Program-made: the position numbers and the translations under genes | Notes under the pieces: model-generated | Database searches by the model: none | Seen by the model: the letters and a program-made list of their open reading frames with translations, nothing else | What the model was told of the DNA's origin: nothing | Shown here: piece after piece, positions 17,965-25,567 of the stretch | Layout: each line of letters starts with the position of its first letter | How positions within the stretch are numbered: position 1 is the first letter of the stretch | Source: Pseudomonas sp. GM18 | Lineage (GTDB): Bacteria > Pseudomonadota > Gammaproteobacteria > Pseudomonadales > Pseudomonadaceae | Assembly: GCF_000282195.1 (NCBI RefSeq) | Contig: NZ_AKJT01000005.1 | Coordinates: 1 to 64,000 of the forward strand | Direction: 5' to 3' | Length of the DNA stretch: 64,000 nucleotides

Positions 17965-20900
17965 ATGGCCCGCGCCCCACGTAAAAACAAAGCTCAGCCA
18001 CCACTGGTAGCGAGTCACTTTCAGGATGCATTGGTACTTAATCAGTACCTCATCAGCCTGTTTGGTATCGACCCGCTGGTGACTCACAAGGATGAAGGCC
18101 GCACTGTGCGGCCACTGGAGATAATTGCCAAATCTCTGCGTAGCGTCGAGCCAGGCATAGGACCGGACGGCAAGCACCGCTTTCTGGCGAAGCTAATCTC
18201 GCACCTGCCTGCCAATGCGACATTGACCCCCGTTGAACTGGAGCGTTTTGACGCCAATCTGGTTGCGCATACGCGGGTCATCAATGCCCGTCGTAAGTAC
18301 AAAGGAGAAATTGCCTGGAAGTACTTCCAGTGGCTGACTCTATTGTTTGTTGAAATCTACCTCGACCGTTATTTCAACGACCGCCAGGGTCTCTGCGCCG
18401 TACTAAATGAGTTTATCGAGCGTTTCAACCTTCATCACCAAGGCCAAGGGCGCGAAACGGGCATCGGCGCATACGCTGTTGAAGACCTCAACAAGCTCTG
18501 CCTGCAAAACGCCACGGGTAGCGGCAAAACGTTGCTCATGCATGTGAATTTGCTGCAGTTTGCCCAGCATGCGCGGGCGACCGGGCAGGCTGACGCTTTC
18601 AGCCGAGTCATTGTGCTCTCACCGAACGAACGCCTGTCCGAGCAGCACGAGCGTGAGCTCCGCGAAAACGGCTTCTACCCGGAGCCGCTGCGCCAAGAAA
18701 GCGACCTAATTTCACGCGGGCAAAATGCCCTTGATGTGCCGCTGCTGACCGAAATCACCAAACTCGCAGACGAGCAGAAGGTCAAGCAGATGGCCGTCGA
18801 CAGCTTTGGCGATGCCAACTTATTGCTGGTGGACGAAGGTCACCGTGGCATGAGCGGCAGCGACTGGAAAAGTAAGCGTGACAAGCTGGCGGCCAAGGGC
18901 TTCACCTTCGAGTACTCCGCCACCTTCAAGCAGGCAGTCAAGGCAGCCAACGACCGTGTGCTGGCCGAGAGCTACGCCAAAGCAGTACTGTTCGATTACA
19001 GCTACCGCTACTTCTATGCGGACGGTTATGGGAAGGACTACCGCATCTTCAACCTGCCTAAGGATGAGCTGGCCCACAAGGACACCTACCTAGCCGCAGC
19101 CCTGCTGGGGTTTTATCAGCAGCTGCGCATGTTTACTGAGGCGGGCAATCGCTACACCGGCTACAACCTGGAAAAGCCGTTGTGGGTCTTTGTCGGCGCC
19201 AGCGTTACTGGACGCAAGGTTGATGAGGAAAGCGTATCGCCATCCGATGTGGCGCAGATCCTCGACTTCCTTGCGCGCTTTCTTGCGCACCGTGAAGCCT
19301 TCACCTCGCTCATCCATACCGTGCTCAATGGCAATAGCCAGCAGACGGGTCTGCTCGATGCCCAAGGGCACGATATTTTCGTGCAGTCGTTCCCCTACCT
19401 GAAAGGCTTGAAGCAAACCGCAGCACAGTTCTATTCCGACATCTGTCAGCGCCTATTCCATGCCCCGGGCGGCGGTCACTTGGTGATCGAGCGCGTGAAA
19501 GGCGACAGCGGAGAGTTGCTGTTGAAGGTTGGCGAAGCCGACCAACCCTTTGGCGTGATCAATGTCGGCGATGCCGCTGCGCTGGCCAAACACGTTCAGG
19601 AAGAACTGGAAAACAAGCAGTCACTGGCCGAGGTGCGACCTAGCGAATTTGGCGAGCCCGTATTTGGCGATGTACATAAACCAACCTCTCCCATTCACAT
19701 GCTGGTCGGCTCGAAGAAGTTCATCGAAGGCTGGGACTGCTGGCGGGTGTCCAGCCTCGGCCTTATGCGCATGGGCCAGAGCGAAGGCGCACAGATCATT
19801 CAGCTGTTCGGACGTGGAGTGCGCCTAAAAGGCAAAGAAATGAGCCTGATGCGTACCAGCCGCTATCAACCGGTGAATCCACCAAAGGATATTCGCTTCC
19901 TGGAAACGCTGAACGTATTCGGTGTGCAAGCCGACTTCATGGCAACCTTCCGCGACTTCCTAGAAAGCGAAGGCCTACCGCCGAACGATGCACCTCATGT
20001 TGAGGAAATCACCCTCAACGTCACCCACGACTTTGGCCAGAAGCTGAAGGTCCTCCGTTCCAAGTTCCGCAAGGACACCCAGGAGCAGTATGACTTCCGT
20101 AAACATGGCCCCATCGTGGATCTCACTATCGGTGCTCTCCCTCCTGGCTTGACCAAGGGAGGAATGCCATTGGTTGTTGATCGCTTCCCACGCCTGCAGA
20201 TGATCCAGGCCAAAGAGGTCATGGGCCTGGCCCCCGAGGCAATCGATAACCCACCACGTCATTTCGATGTCCTGCGCCTGTCGATGCTCGACTGGGACAA
20301 GCTGTGGTTCGATCTGGAGCGTTTCCGCCGCCAACGACACTTAGACAACGTCATCGTAAAAGCTGAAACATTACGGCTGCTGCTGGAGACCCCTGATTGG
20401 TATCGCATCCAAGTGCCGGCACATTGGTGGGCGCCCTCGATGGCAAACCTGCGCCACTGGCAGTCGATAGCTTTCGAGCTGCTCAGCGGCGCGCTTGAGC
20501 GCTGCTTCAATCACCAAAAGCGAAAATACCTCGATCCCCGCATGGAGCTGGTTCTGCTGACCCGCGATAACGATAACCTGCCGGCTGACGACATTAACTA
20601 CCACCTGATCGTCGAGGCCACCGAGCAATACCTAATCGACGACATTAAGGCGCTGAAGGAAGAGCTCGCTCAAGTTGGCTGGCGTGATCATGGGTACGTA
20701 CAGGGCTTGAAGCTTGCCGCTCACCTCTACGAGCCACTGCTATCCAGTGAGAAAGTGAAGATCCAACCTGTCGCCCTCAATAAGTCCGAGTTCCAATTCG
20801 TCGACGATTTGCGCCTCTGGCTGGAAGCCCACGAAGCAAGCCTTGCCGAACGTGGCGAACGTATTTTCCTGCTGCGCAACCTGGTCAAGCAGGGCGTTGG

Positions 20901-21243
20901 CTTCTTTGAGGCCGGTAATTTTTATCCTGACTTCATACTTTGGAGCCTGAAGGCGGATGGCAGCCAACGCATCTGTTTCATCGATCCTCATGGACTAGAA
21001 CACGAAGGTCCCGGCAGCGACAAAATTCAGCTCTCGCAGAACATTAAGGATCTGGAAGCGCGCTTGAGTGACCCAGGCGTGAAGCTGGAGTCGATCATCC
21101 TGTCGCCGAGCACAAACCGCATGCGGATCGAATACCTGTGGAGCCAACAAGGTCTGCCGGTACCTGATTTGAACGCTCTGCATGTCTTCTTCATTGGAGA
21201 GCCGGACTACATCAGCAAAGTAATGGCGTTGGTGCTGCCTTAA
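17965..21243 (+). CDS. Type III-like restriction helicase-nuclease (Res)
   Basis: The 1092-residue protein is a superfamily 2 translocase of the Res family. Walker A is GSGKT (185-189), Walker B is DEGH (290-293), and the late helicase motif is QLFGRGVRLKG. Near the C-terminus, YPDF (D989) followed by FIDPHG (D1007, H1009) resembles a PD-(D/E)xK nuclease, except that His stands where Lys is usual. With Mod it would cut unmethylated DNA after ATP-driven movement, unless the nuclease has lost activity. It starts one base after mod ends and closes the operon; a strong hairpin follows at 21257-21292. Confidence 0.88.
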   Translation: MARAPRKNKAQPPLVASHFQDALVLNQYLISLFGIDPLVTHKDEGRTVRPLEIIAKSLRSVEPGIGPDGKHRFLAKLISHLPANATLTPVELERFDANLVAHTRVINARRKYKGEIAWKYFQWLTLLFVEIYLDRYFNDRQGLCAVLNEFIERFNLHHQGQGRETGIGAYAVEDLNKLCLQNATGSGKTLLMHVNLLQFAQHARATGQADAFSRVIVLSPNERLSEQHERELRENGFYPEPLRQESDLISRGQNALDVPLLTEITKLADEQKVKQMAVDSFGDANLLLVDEGHRGMSGSDWKSKRDKLAAKGFTFEYSATFKQAVKAANDRVLAESYAKAVLFDYSYRYFYADGYGKDYRIFNLPKDELAHKDTYLAAALLGFYQQLRMFTEAGNRYTGYNLEKPLWVFVGASVTGRKVDEESVSPSDVAQILDFLARFLAHREAFTSLIHTVLNGNSQQTGLLDAQGHDIFVQSFPYLKGLKQTAAQFYSDICQRLFHAPGGGHLVIERVKGDSGELLLKVGEADQPFGVINVGDAAALAKHVQEELENKQSLAEVRPSEFGEPVFGDVHKPTSPIHMLVGSKKFIEGWDCWRVSSLGLMRMGQSEGAQIIQLFGRGVRLKGKEMSLMRTSRYQPVNPPKDIRFLETLNVFGVQADFMATFRDFLESEGLPPNDAPHVEEITLNVTHDFGQKLKVLRSKFRKDTQEQYDFRKHGPIVDLTIGALPPGLTKGGMPLVVDRFPRLQMIQAKEVMGLAPEAIDNPPRHFDVLRLSMLDWDKLWFDLERFRRQRHLDNVIVKAETLRLLLETPDWYRIQVPAHWWAPSMANLRHWQSIAFELLSGALERCFNHQKRKYLDPRMELVLLTRDNDNLPADDINYHLIVEATEQYLIDDIKALKEELAQVGWRDHGYVQGLKLAAHLYEPLLSSEKVKIQPVALNKSEFQFVDDLRLWLEAHEASLAERGERIFLLRNLVKQGVGFFEAGNFYPDFILWSLKADGSQRICFIDPHGLEHEGPGSDKIQLSQNIKDLEARLSDPGVKLESIILSPSTNRMRIEYLWSQQGLPVPDLNALHVFFIGEPDYISKVMALVLP

Positions 21244-21256
21244 GACTTTATTGCAG

Positions 21257-21292
21257 TCATTGAAGTGAAGCCCCCGCCCTTCACTTCAATGA
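21257..21292. terminator. Hairpin between res and the SIR2 gene
   Basis: A perfect 14 bp inverted repeat (21257-21270 and 21279-21292; core TGAAGTGAAG and CTTCACTTCA) encloses an 8 nt C-rich loop. There is no long T-tract, but the stem is strong. It separates the Mod-Res operon from the SIR2-HerA operon. Confidence 0.75.
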
Positions 21293-21554
21293 TCAAAAAG
21301 CTCTAACACCAGAATGAAATGGTCATCGCGAGCAATGCTCGGAGGAAAAAAATGACGTCGCACCACCTTGGCTCCGCGATGGTGGCTCAATGGCTGCTCC
21401 TGCTCGACACTCAAGGGCTGAAAAAGGTATACGTTCAGGCTCGGTGCTGTTGAACGATATCGCATTAGACCATAGCGATTGCATGCTCTACCTCGCTTGC
21501 CACTCAGACAGACAAAGCTTAGCGAGCGACATAGCGACTCCAAGGACACGGGAA
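21293..21554 (+). promoter_or_regulatory. Leader of the SIR2-HerA operon
   Basis: This 262 bp gap has no convincing gene. An in-frame extension of the SIR2 frame reaches back to 21390, but its sequence does not look like a SIR2 N-terminus. The promoter of the SIR2-HerA pair should lie here; I could not single out convincing -35 and -10 boxes. Confidence 0.35.
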
Positions 21555-22601
21555 ATGGACCTACATATTTTAAAGTCTCGATTACAAGCTCATCTCGGTG
21601 ATGGGCTTGTCACGATTGTGGGGTCAGGCGTTTCTTGTGCTGAAGGCTTGCCAGGTATGGGAGAGTTGGCGGATTACCTCTTGGCCAATGTAGGGCATGG
21701 ACTCAGTGATGCAGACGCTGCTTCGTGGTCAGCGGCATCGCAACTTATCTCGACCAAAGGTTTGGAAGCTGCGTTACTAGCCGCACCACCTACGCCTCAG
21801 CTTGAAGCGTCAATTTCTGCGGCAACTGGCCGGCTCATTTCAGAGCGGGAACGTACCGTCGTGTCTGAAGTGTTCACCGGCAAGCGGAAGCTCCGACTGA
21901 CGCGATTGCTTATGCACTTGGTCAAACCAGCGGCGGGCATGACTATAGTAACGACAAACTATGACCGCCTAGTTGAGATCGCAGCTGAGGAGGCCGACAT
22001 TGGTGCCGACACGATGTTTATCGGGCGATTTGCGGGACAGCTTAATGAGCGCGAGAGCCAAATGAGCTTTTGCCGCGCGGCCACTGTCAAGCCTCGACGA
22101 GCGGCAGTGTCATTGCAATATCGGCCACGGGCTCTCATTTGCAAACCGCATGGAAGCCTGGATTGGTATTTGCGAGCTGGGCGCCCTGTCTGCTATGGGG
22201 GAGATTTGCCAGATGCTGTTCGGTTGATTATCACGCCAGGACAGAACAAATTCAGAAATGGGTATGAAAGCCCGTTCGATCTGCACCGTGCTCGTGCAAA
22301 TGAAGCTATTGACCGGGCCGGCCGCTACTTGATTCTTGGTTACGGCTTCAATGACGATCACCTAGAAACACACCTGACCCCAGGCATTAAAAGTGGTAAG
22401 CCCACTCTCATGCTTACCCGTTCCCTTTCCGCCGTGGCACGACAAATGGCGCTCATGCACGCCAACGTGATCGCCATTGAGCATTCAATCGTAGGCGGGG
22501 TTGCAGGTACCGCCGTCATTGCTGAACAAAAGGAGTTCTTTTTTCCAGACATCGGAATTTGGGACGTAGATTCATTCGTAACGGAGGTTCTTGAGCCATG
22601 A
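21555..22601 (+). CDS. SIR2-domain protein of a SIR2-HerA defence pair
   Basis: The 348-residue protein has the features of the SIR2-like family: GSGVSCAEGLPGM as the NAD-binding GSG/GAG segment near residue 22, TTNYDR in the middle, KPHGSLDWY, and LGYGFNDDHLE near the end. In anti-phage systems such proteins degrade NAD+ when phage is sensed and stop the infected cell. The start at 21555 follows AAGGACACGGG and places the first motif at the usual distance. The stop overlaps the HerA start (ATGA), so the two are coupled. This pair corresponds to the described SIR2-HerA (Nezha) type; phage sensing by this copy is inferred. Confidence 0.87.
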   Translation: MDLHILKSRLQAHLGDGLVTIVGSGVSCAEGLPGMGELADYLLANVGHGLSDADAASWSAASQLISTKGLEAALLAAPPTPQLEASISAATGRLISERERTVVSEVFTGKRKLRLTRLLMHLVKPAAGMTIVTTNYDRLVEIAAEEADIGADTMFIGRFAGQLNERESQMSFCRAATVKPRRAAVSLQYRPRALICKPHGSLDWYLRAGRPVCYGGDLPDAVRLIITPGQNKFRNGYESPFDLHRARANEAIDRAGRYLILGYGFNDDHLETHLTPGIKSGKPTLMLTRSLSAVARQMALMHANVIAIEHSIVGGVAGTAVIAEQKEFFFPDIGIWDVDSFVTEVLEP

Positions 22602-24358
22602 CTGATACGCCTGCAGCACTGCAATTTGCTGAGCCTGACGTGCTCGGTCGCGTCTCCTCTGTGGATACAAGCCGAGTAGCTGTAGATGTTTCGAACTCAG
22701 TTCTGTTAACACGGATCGGCATCGGTAACCTCATTGCCATCAAAGGCAGCACCGAAAGAGAGTTTTTGATTGCCATTACCGAGCGGGTTACACGTACCTT
22801 AAGCGATGATCTCCCTGATGAGCTGCCAGTTGAAGGTGAAGAGCTACCCCTTATGGCCGTACCGACGGATACAGTTCGGGGGGCACTGATTGGTACCTTC
22901 AGGACGGTCGACGGTGCTAAGAAAAATACGTTCAAGCGGGGCGCTGACAGTTTCCCGCAAATTGACCGCGAGTGTTATGTCATTGAGGGCGCAAATCTTC
23001 AGCGGTTCATGGGAATTCTCGGAGCAGACTACCCCGAAAACGAGAGATTGAAATTAGGGGTCTTTGTCGCTGACCGAACTGCTGAAGCCATTGCTAGTGG
23101 CGACAAGTTCTTTCAACGGCATGCGGCAATTTTGGGGAGCACTGGTTCCGGTAAGAGTTACGCAGTCGCCCTGATTTTGGAGCGGGCAGCACAGCTCAAA
23201 TACCCGAATATAATTGTATTTGATATGCACGGGGAGTACGCCCCGTTGGCCGACGCAGCCAAGGGGGGCTATGCGACGCGCATTCGCATCGCCGGACCTG
23301 GTGACTTGGCCGCCCCAAAAGACGACGCACTATTTCTGCCGTATTGGTTACTCAATCGCGACGAAATGCTGTCGATGATTCTCGACCGTAGCGATCAAAA
23401 CGCTCCAAACCAGGCATCTAGGTTTACCTCTCACGTCCGAGCACTGAAGCAGAAAACGCTTGAGTTGGAAGGTAAGAACGATGTCGCAAAGACATTCACC
23501 GTTGACTCGCCGATCCCCTACGCAATCGCAGATCTTCTTGCCGTCCTGAATACAGACAACACGGCAAAAGGTGTGGGCAAGACCGGCCCAGTCAAGGGTG
23601 AGTGGGAAGACAAGCTGACACGTTTTATATCGCGAATGGAAGCCAAGCTCGAAGACCGTCGCTATGGCTTTATGTTCTCTCCCCCAGCAGTAGCAAATAC
23701 TTACGGGTGGCTGGCAGCACAGATTACCCGGTTGTTGGGGTCGAACAGTGGCAAGGGCATTAAAATTATCGATTTTTCGGAAGTCCCATCAGATGTCTTG
23801 CCTGTAGTGACAGGGACACTTGCTCGACTGCTCTACGACGTGCAGTTTTGGATGACTGCTGAAAAACGCACACCCGTTACGTTACTTTGCGACGAAGCGC
23901 ACTTGTACTTGCCTGTCCGAGACGATGCGGATGCGGTTCAACGACAAGCGCTTGGAGCCTTCGAGCGGATAGCGAAGGAAGGGCGAAAGTATGGCTTCTC
24001 ACTCCTTGTTGTCAGTCAGCGCCCTTCAGACGTCAGTAGAACGATTTTGAGCCAATGCAACAATTTCTTAGCGCTGCGACTTACCAACGACGTAGACCAA
24101 AGCGTTATCAAGCGCCTAATGCCAGACTCGTTAGCAGGCTTGACTAGCGTCCTTCCGTTACTAGATACAGGCGAAGCTTTAATGCTAGGGGATGCAGTAC
24201 TCCTACCATCACGCATCAAATTGGACCTCCCCAGCATCACACCTGACAGCGCAACCCGTGACTTCTGGAAAGACTGGGGTTCTCAAGCGCCTGATATGGA
24301 AGCGTTGGCAAAGGCCGTTGAATCGCTGAGAAGTCAGACTAAAAACGTGGATGGTTAA
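22598..24358 (+). CDS. herA: HerA-type hexameric ATPase
   Basis: The 586-residue protein is an FtsK/HerA superfamily ATPase. Walker A is GSTGSGKS (180-187), Walker B is LLCDEAH (D432, E433), and the arginine-finger region follows SLLVVSQRPSDVS. The N-terminal ~120 residues form the HAS-barrel usual in HerA. In described SIR2-HerA systems the ATPase ring assembles with SIR2 proteins into one large complex needed for defence. It overlaps the SIR2 gene by 4 bp and is the last gene of the island: 104 bp after its stop lies the right flanking repeat. The gene symbol is by family, not by proven orthology to archaeal HerA. Confidence 0.88.
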   Translation: MTDTPAALQFAEPDVLGRVSSVDTSRVAVDVSNSVLLTRIGIGNLIAIKGSTEREFLIAITERVTRTLSDDLPDELPVEGEELPLMAVPTDTVRGALIGTFRTVDGAKKNTFKRGADSFPQIDRECYVIEGANLQRFMGILGADYPENERLKLGVFVADRTAEAIASGDKFFQRHAAILGSTGSGKSYAVALILERAAQLKYPNIIVFDMHGEYAPLADAAKGGYATRIRIAGPGDLAAPKDDALFLPYWLLNRDEMLSMILDRSDQNAPNQASRFTSHVRALKQKTLELEGKNDVAKTFTVDSPIPYAIADLLAVLNTDNTAKGVGKTGPVKGEWEDKLTRFISRMEAKLEDRRYGFMFSPPAVANTYGWLAAQITRLLGSNSGKGIKIIDFSEVPSDVLPVVTGTLARLLYDVQFWMTAEKRTPVTLLCDEAHLYLPVRDDADAVQRQALGAFERIAKEGRKYGFSLLVVSQRPSDVSRTILSQCNNFLALRLTNDVDQSVIKRLMPDSLAGLTSVLPLLDTGEALMLGDAVLLPSRIKLDLPSITPDSATRDFWKDWGSQAPDMEALAKAVESLRSQTKNVDG

Positions 24359-24462
24359 CGTAGCAGTGCATCTCGCAGAGCAAGAGTGGGGGGATAAATG
24401 GGGGGACAGAAACCGCTACCCCCATCAACCCTAGTAAAATAAGGCCTTAACCAACCAATAAC

Positions 24463-24487
24463 GCCGCCCACAAGCCGGCTTTTTAAT
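24463..24487. repeat. Right flanking direct repeat of the island
   Basis: This 25 bp segment equals 10070-10094 except for one G-to-C change. That change breaks the terminator stem that is intact in the left copy. Similarity continues into CCGGAATAATCC. It marks the right boundary of the six-gene island. Confidence 0.75.
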
Positions 24488-24563
24488 GCCCGGAATAATC
24501 CCCCTTCCCCTTGCACCAACCTCAGCCCCCTCATCAACAACGAGCTACAGCACCGCACTCCTT

Positions 24564-24716
24564 GTAGCAGCAGGCGAAGCCTGCGTCCGGCTGCGAAGCA
24601 GTCGTAAAATCAGGCAACCGGTTCTTTCAGGAAGACCGTGTATAGCGGATATACGAGGACTTCGGTTGAGCGCGACCCCGGCTCGAACGCAGCCTCGCAG
24701 GCTCGGCAGCTGCTAC
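24564..24716. repeat. REPIN-like inverted repeat
   Basis: GTAGCAGCAGGCGAAGCCTG near 24564 pairs imperfectly with GCTCGGCAGCTGCTAC ending at 24716, and the core CGGCTGCGAAGCAGTCGTAA is the REP motif of 9717-9847. The two halves are more diverged than in the other REPINs. Confidence 0.75.
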
Positions 24717-24757
24717 GGATGAGATAAAGGTCTCAGCAGTGCCGAGACTATTTCCCC

Positions 24758-25564
24758 TCACGGATAACTAAACCCCTTAACCAACGTCAACTCCCCCACC
24801 GCCCGCATCGGCACCAGGAACGTTTCCATCTTCTCATCAGGCGTCCCCTCCTCCGTAATCACCGTCACTTGCGCGGTGGTCAGCGGCTGAACCGCATCCT
24901 CCTGCCCTTCGTCATCACTGCGATACCCGCCACCGTAGTAGTTCACATACACCAGGTATTGCCCCTTGATCGGCGCTGGCATGGCGAAGATTTCCGGGCC
25001 GTAGCCGGTGGTCACGTCCACATCCAGCGCCGCACCATTGGGCGCGACACGATCGCCGTACCAGATGTGTGCGCCATCGGGGGTGACGAGGTGCAAGTCC
25101 AGATCCGTGCCGTCGCTGTCCCAGGCCAGCAGCACACGCAACTTGGCTGGGGTGGCGCCGCCGTTGGCATTGAGGAACTGGGTGCGGTGGCGTTGTTGGC
25201 CATCGGGGCTGCGGACTTCAACGCTGTTGCTGCCTTTGGGGAATGAGAACGGGCGGTCGAAGCGACCGGCGGGGTCGATCTTCAGTGGCATGCTGACGCC
25301 GTTGACGATCAGCTTGCCGGGTTCATTGCTCTTGGGGGTGGATTGGATCTGGCCGGTAATGCGCGCCGTGTTGGCCTGGCCCACCGGGGTGTTAACCGAC
25401 GAAGCCGGGTAATTGACCGTCTGACGAAAGCTTTCGCCTTCGCCTTCAGGAGCGCCGGTACGCCAGCCGCCAATGGGCGTATCAAGTTTGACGGCGGCAA
25501 ATGTCGCTGGCAGTACGCAAAAAGCGCAAAGGAACAGCAAGACCTGTGGATAACGGAGTTTCAT
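24758..25564 (-). CDS. magF: DUF2135 periplasmic protein, MagF-like (YfaP family)
   Basis: The 268-residue protein starts with a clear Sec signal peptide (LLFLCAFCVLPATFA, cleaved near residue 23) and ends in a DUF2135 domain. The DLDLHLVTPDGAHIWYGDR segment and the YLVYVNYYGGG segment are typical of that domain. It is the last gene of a six-gene minus-strand cluster matching P. aeruginosa magA-F, and is a paralogue of the first gene (34165-34956). Function is unknown; it is expected in the periplasm alongside the macroglobulin. It starts 3 bp after magE ends. Confidence 0.85.
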   Translation of the reverse strand: MKLRYPQVLLFLCAFCVLPATFAAVKLDTPIGGWRTGAPEGEGESFRQTVNYPASSVNTPVGQANTARITGQIQSTPKSNEPGKLIVNGVSMPLKIDPAGRFDRPFSFPKGSNSVEVRSPDGQQRHRTQFLNANGGATPAKLRVLLAWDSDGTDLDLHLVTPDGAHIWYGDRVAPNGAALDVDVTTGYGPEIFAMPAPIKGQYLVYVNYYGGGYRSDDEGQEDAVQPLTTAQVTVITEEGTPDEKMETFLVPMRAVGELTLVKGFSYP

Positions 25565-25567
25565 GGC

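Larger units (their letters stand above)
24359..24757. other. Right island edge, no gene
   Basis: This 399 bp stretch has no convincing coding region. It holds two G-runs just after herA (around 24388-24406), the right flanking repeat (24463-24487), a REPIN (24564-24716), and the 3' flank of magF. Confidence 0.6.

Noticed and set aside
10331..21243. Complete DISARM system
   Set aside because: An SNF2 helicase and an adenine methyltransferase are present, but no DrmA, DrmB (DUF1998) or DrmC (phospholipase D) gene was found.
21390..21554. N-terminal extension of the SIR2 protein
   Set aside because: The extra 55 residues are unlike SIR2 family starts and lie in the presumed promoter; a good ribosome site precedes 21555.
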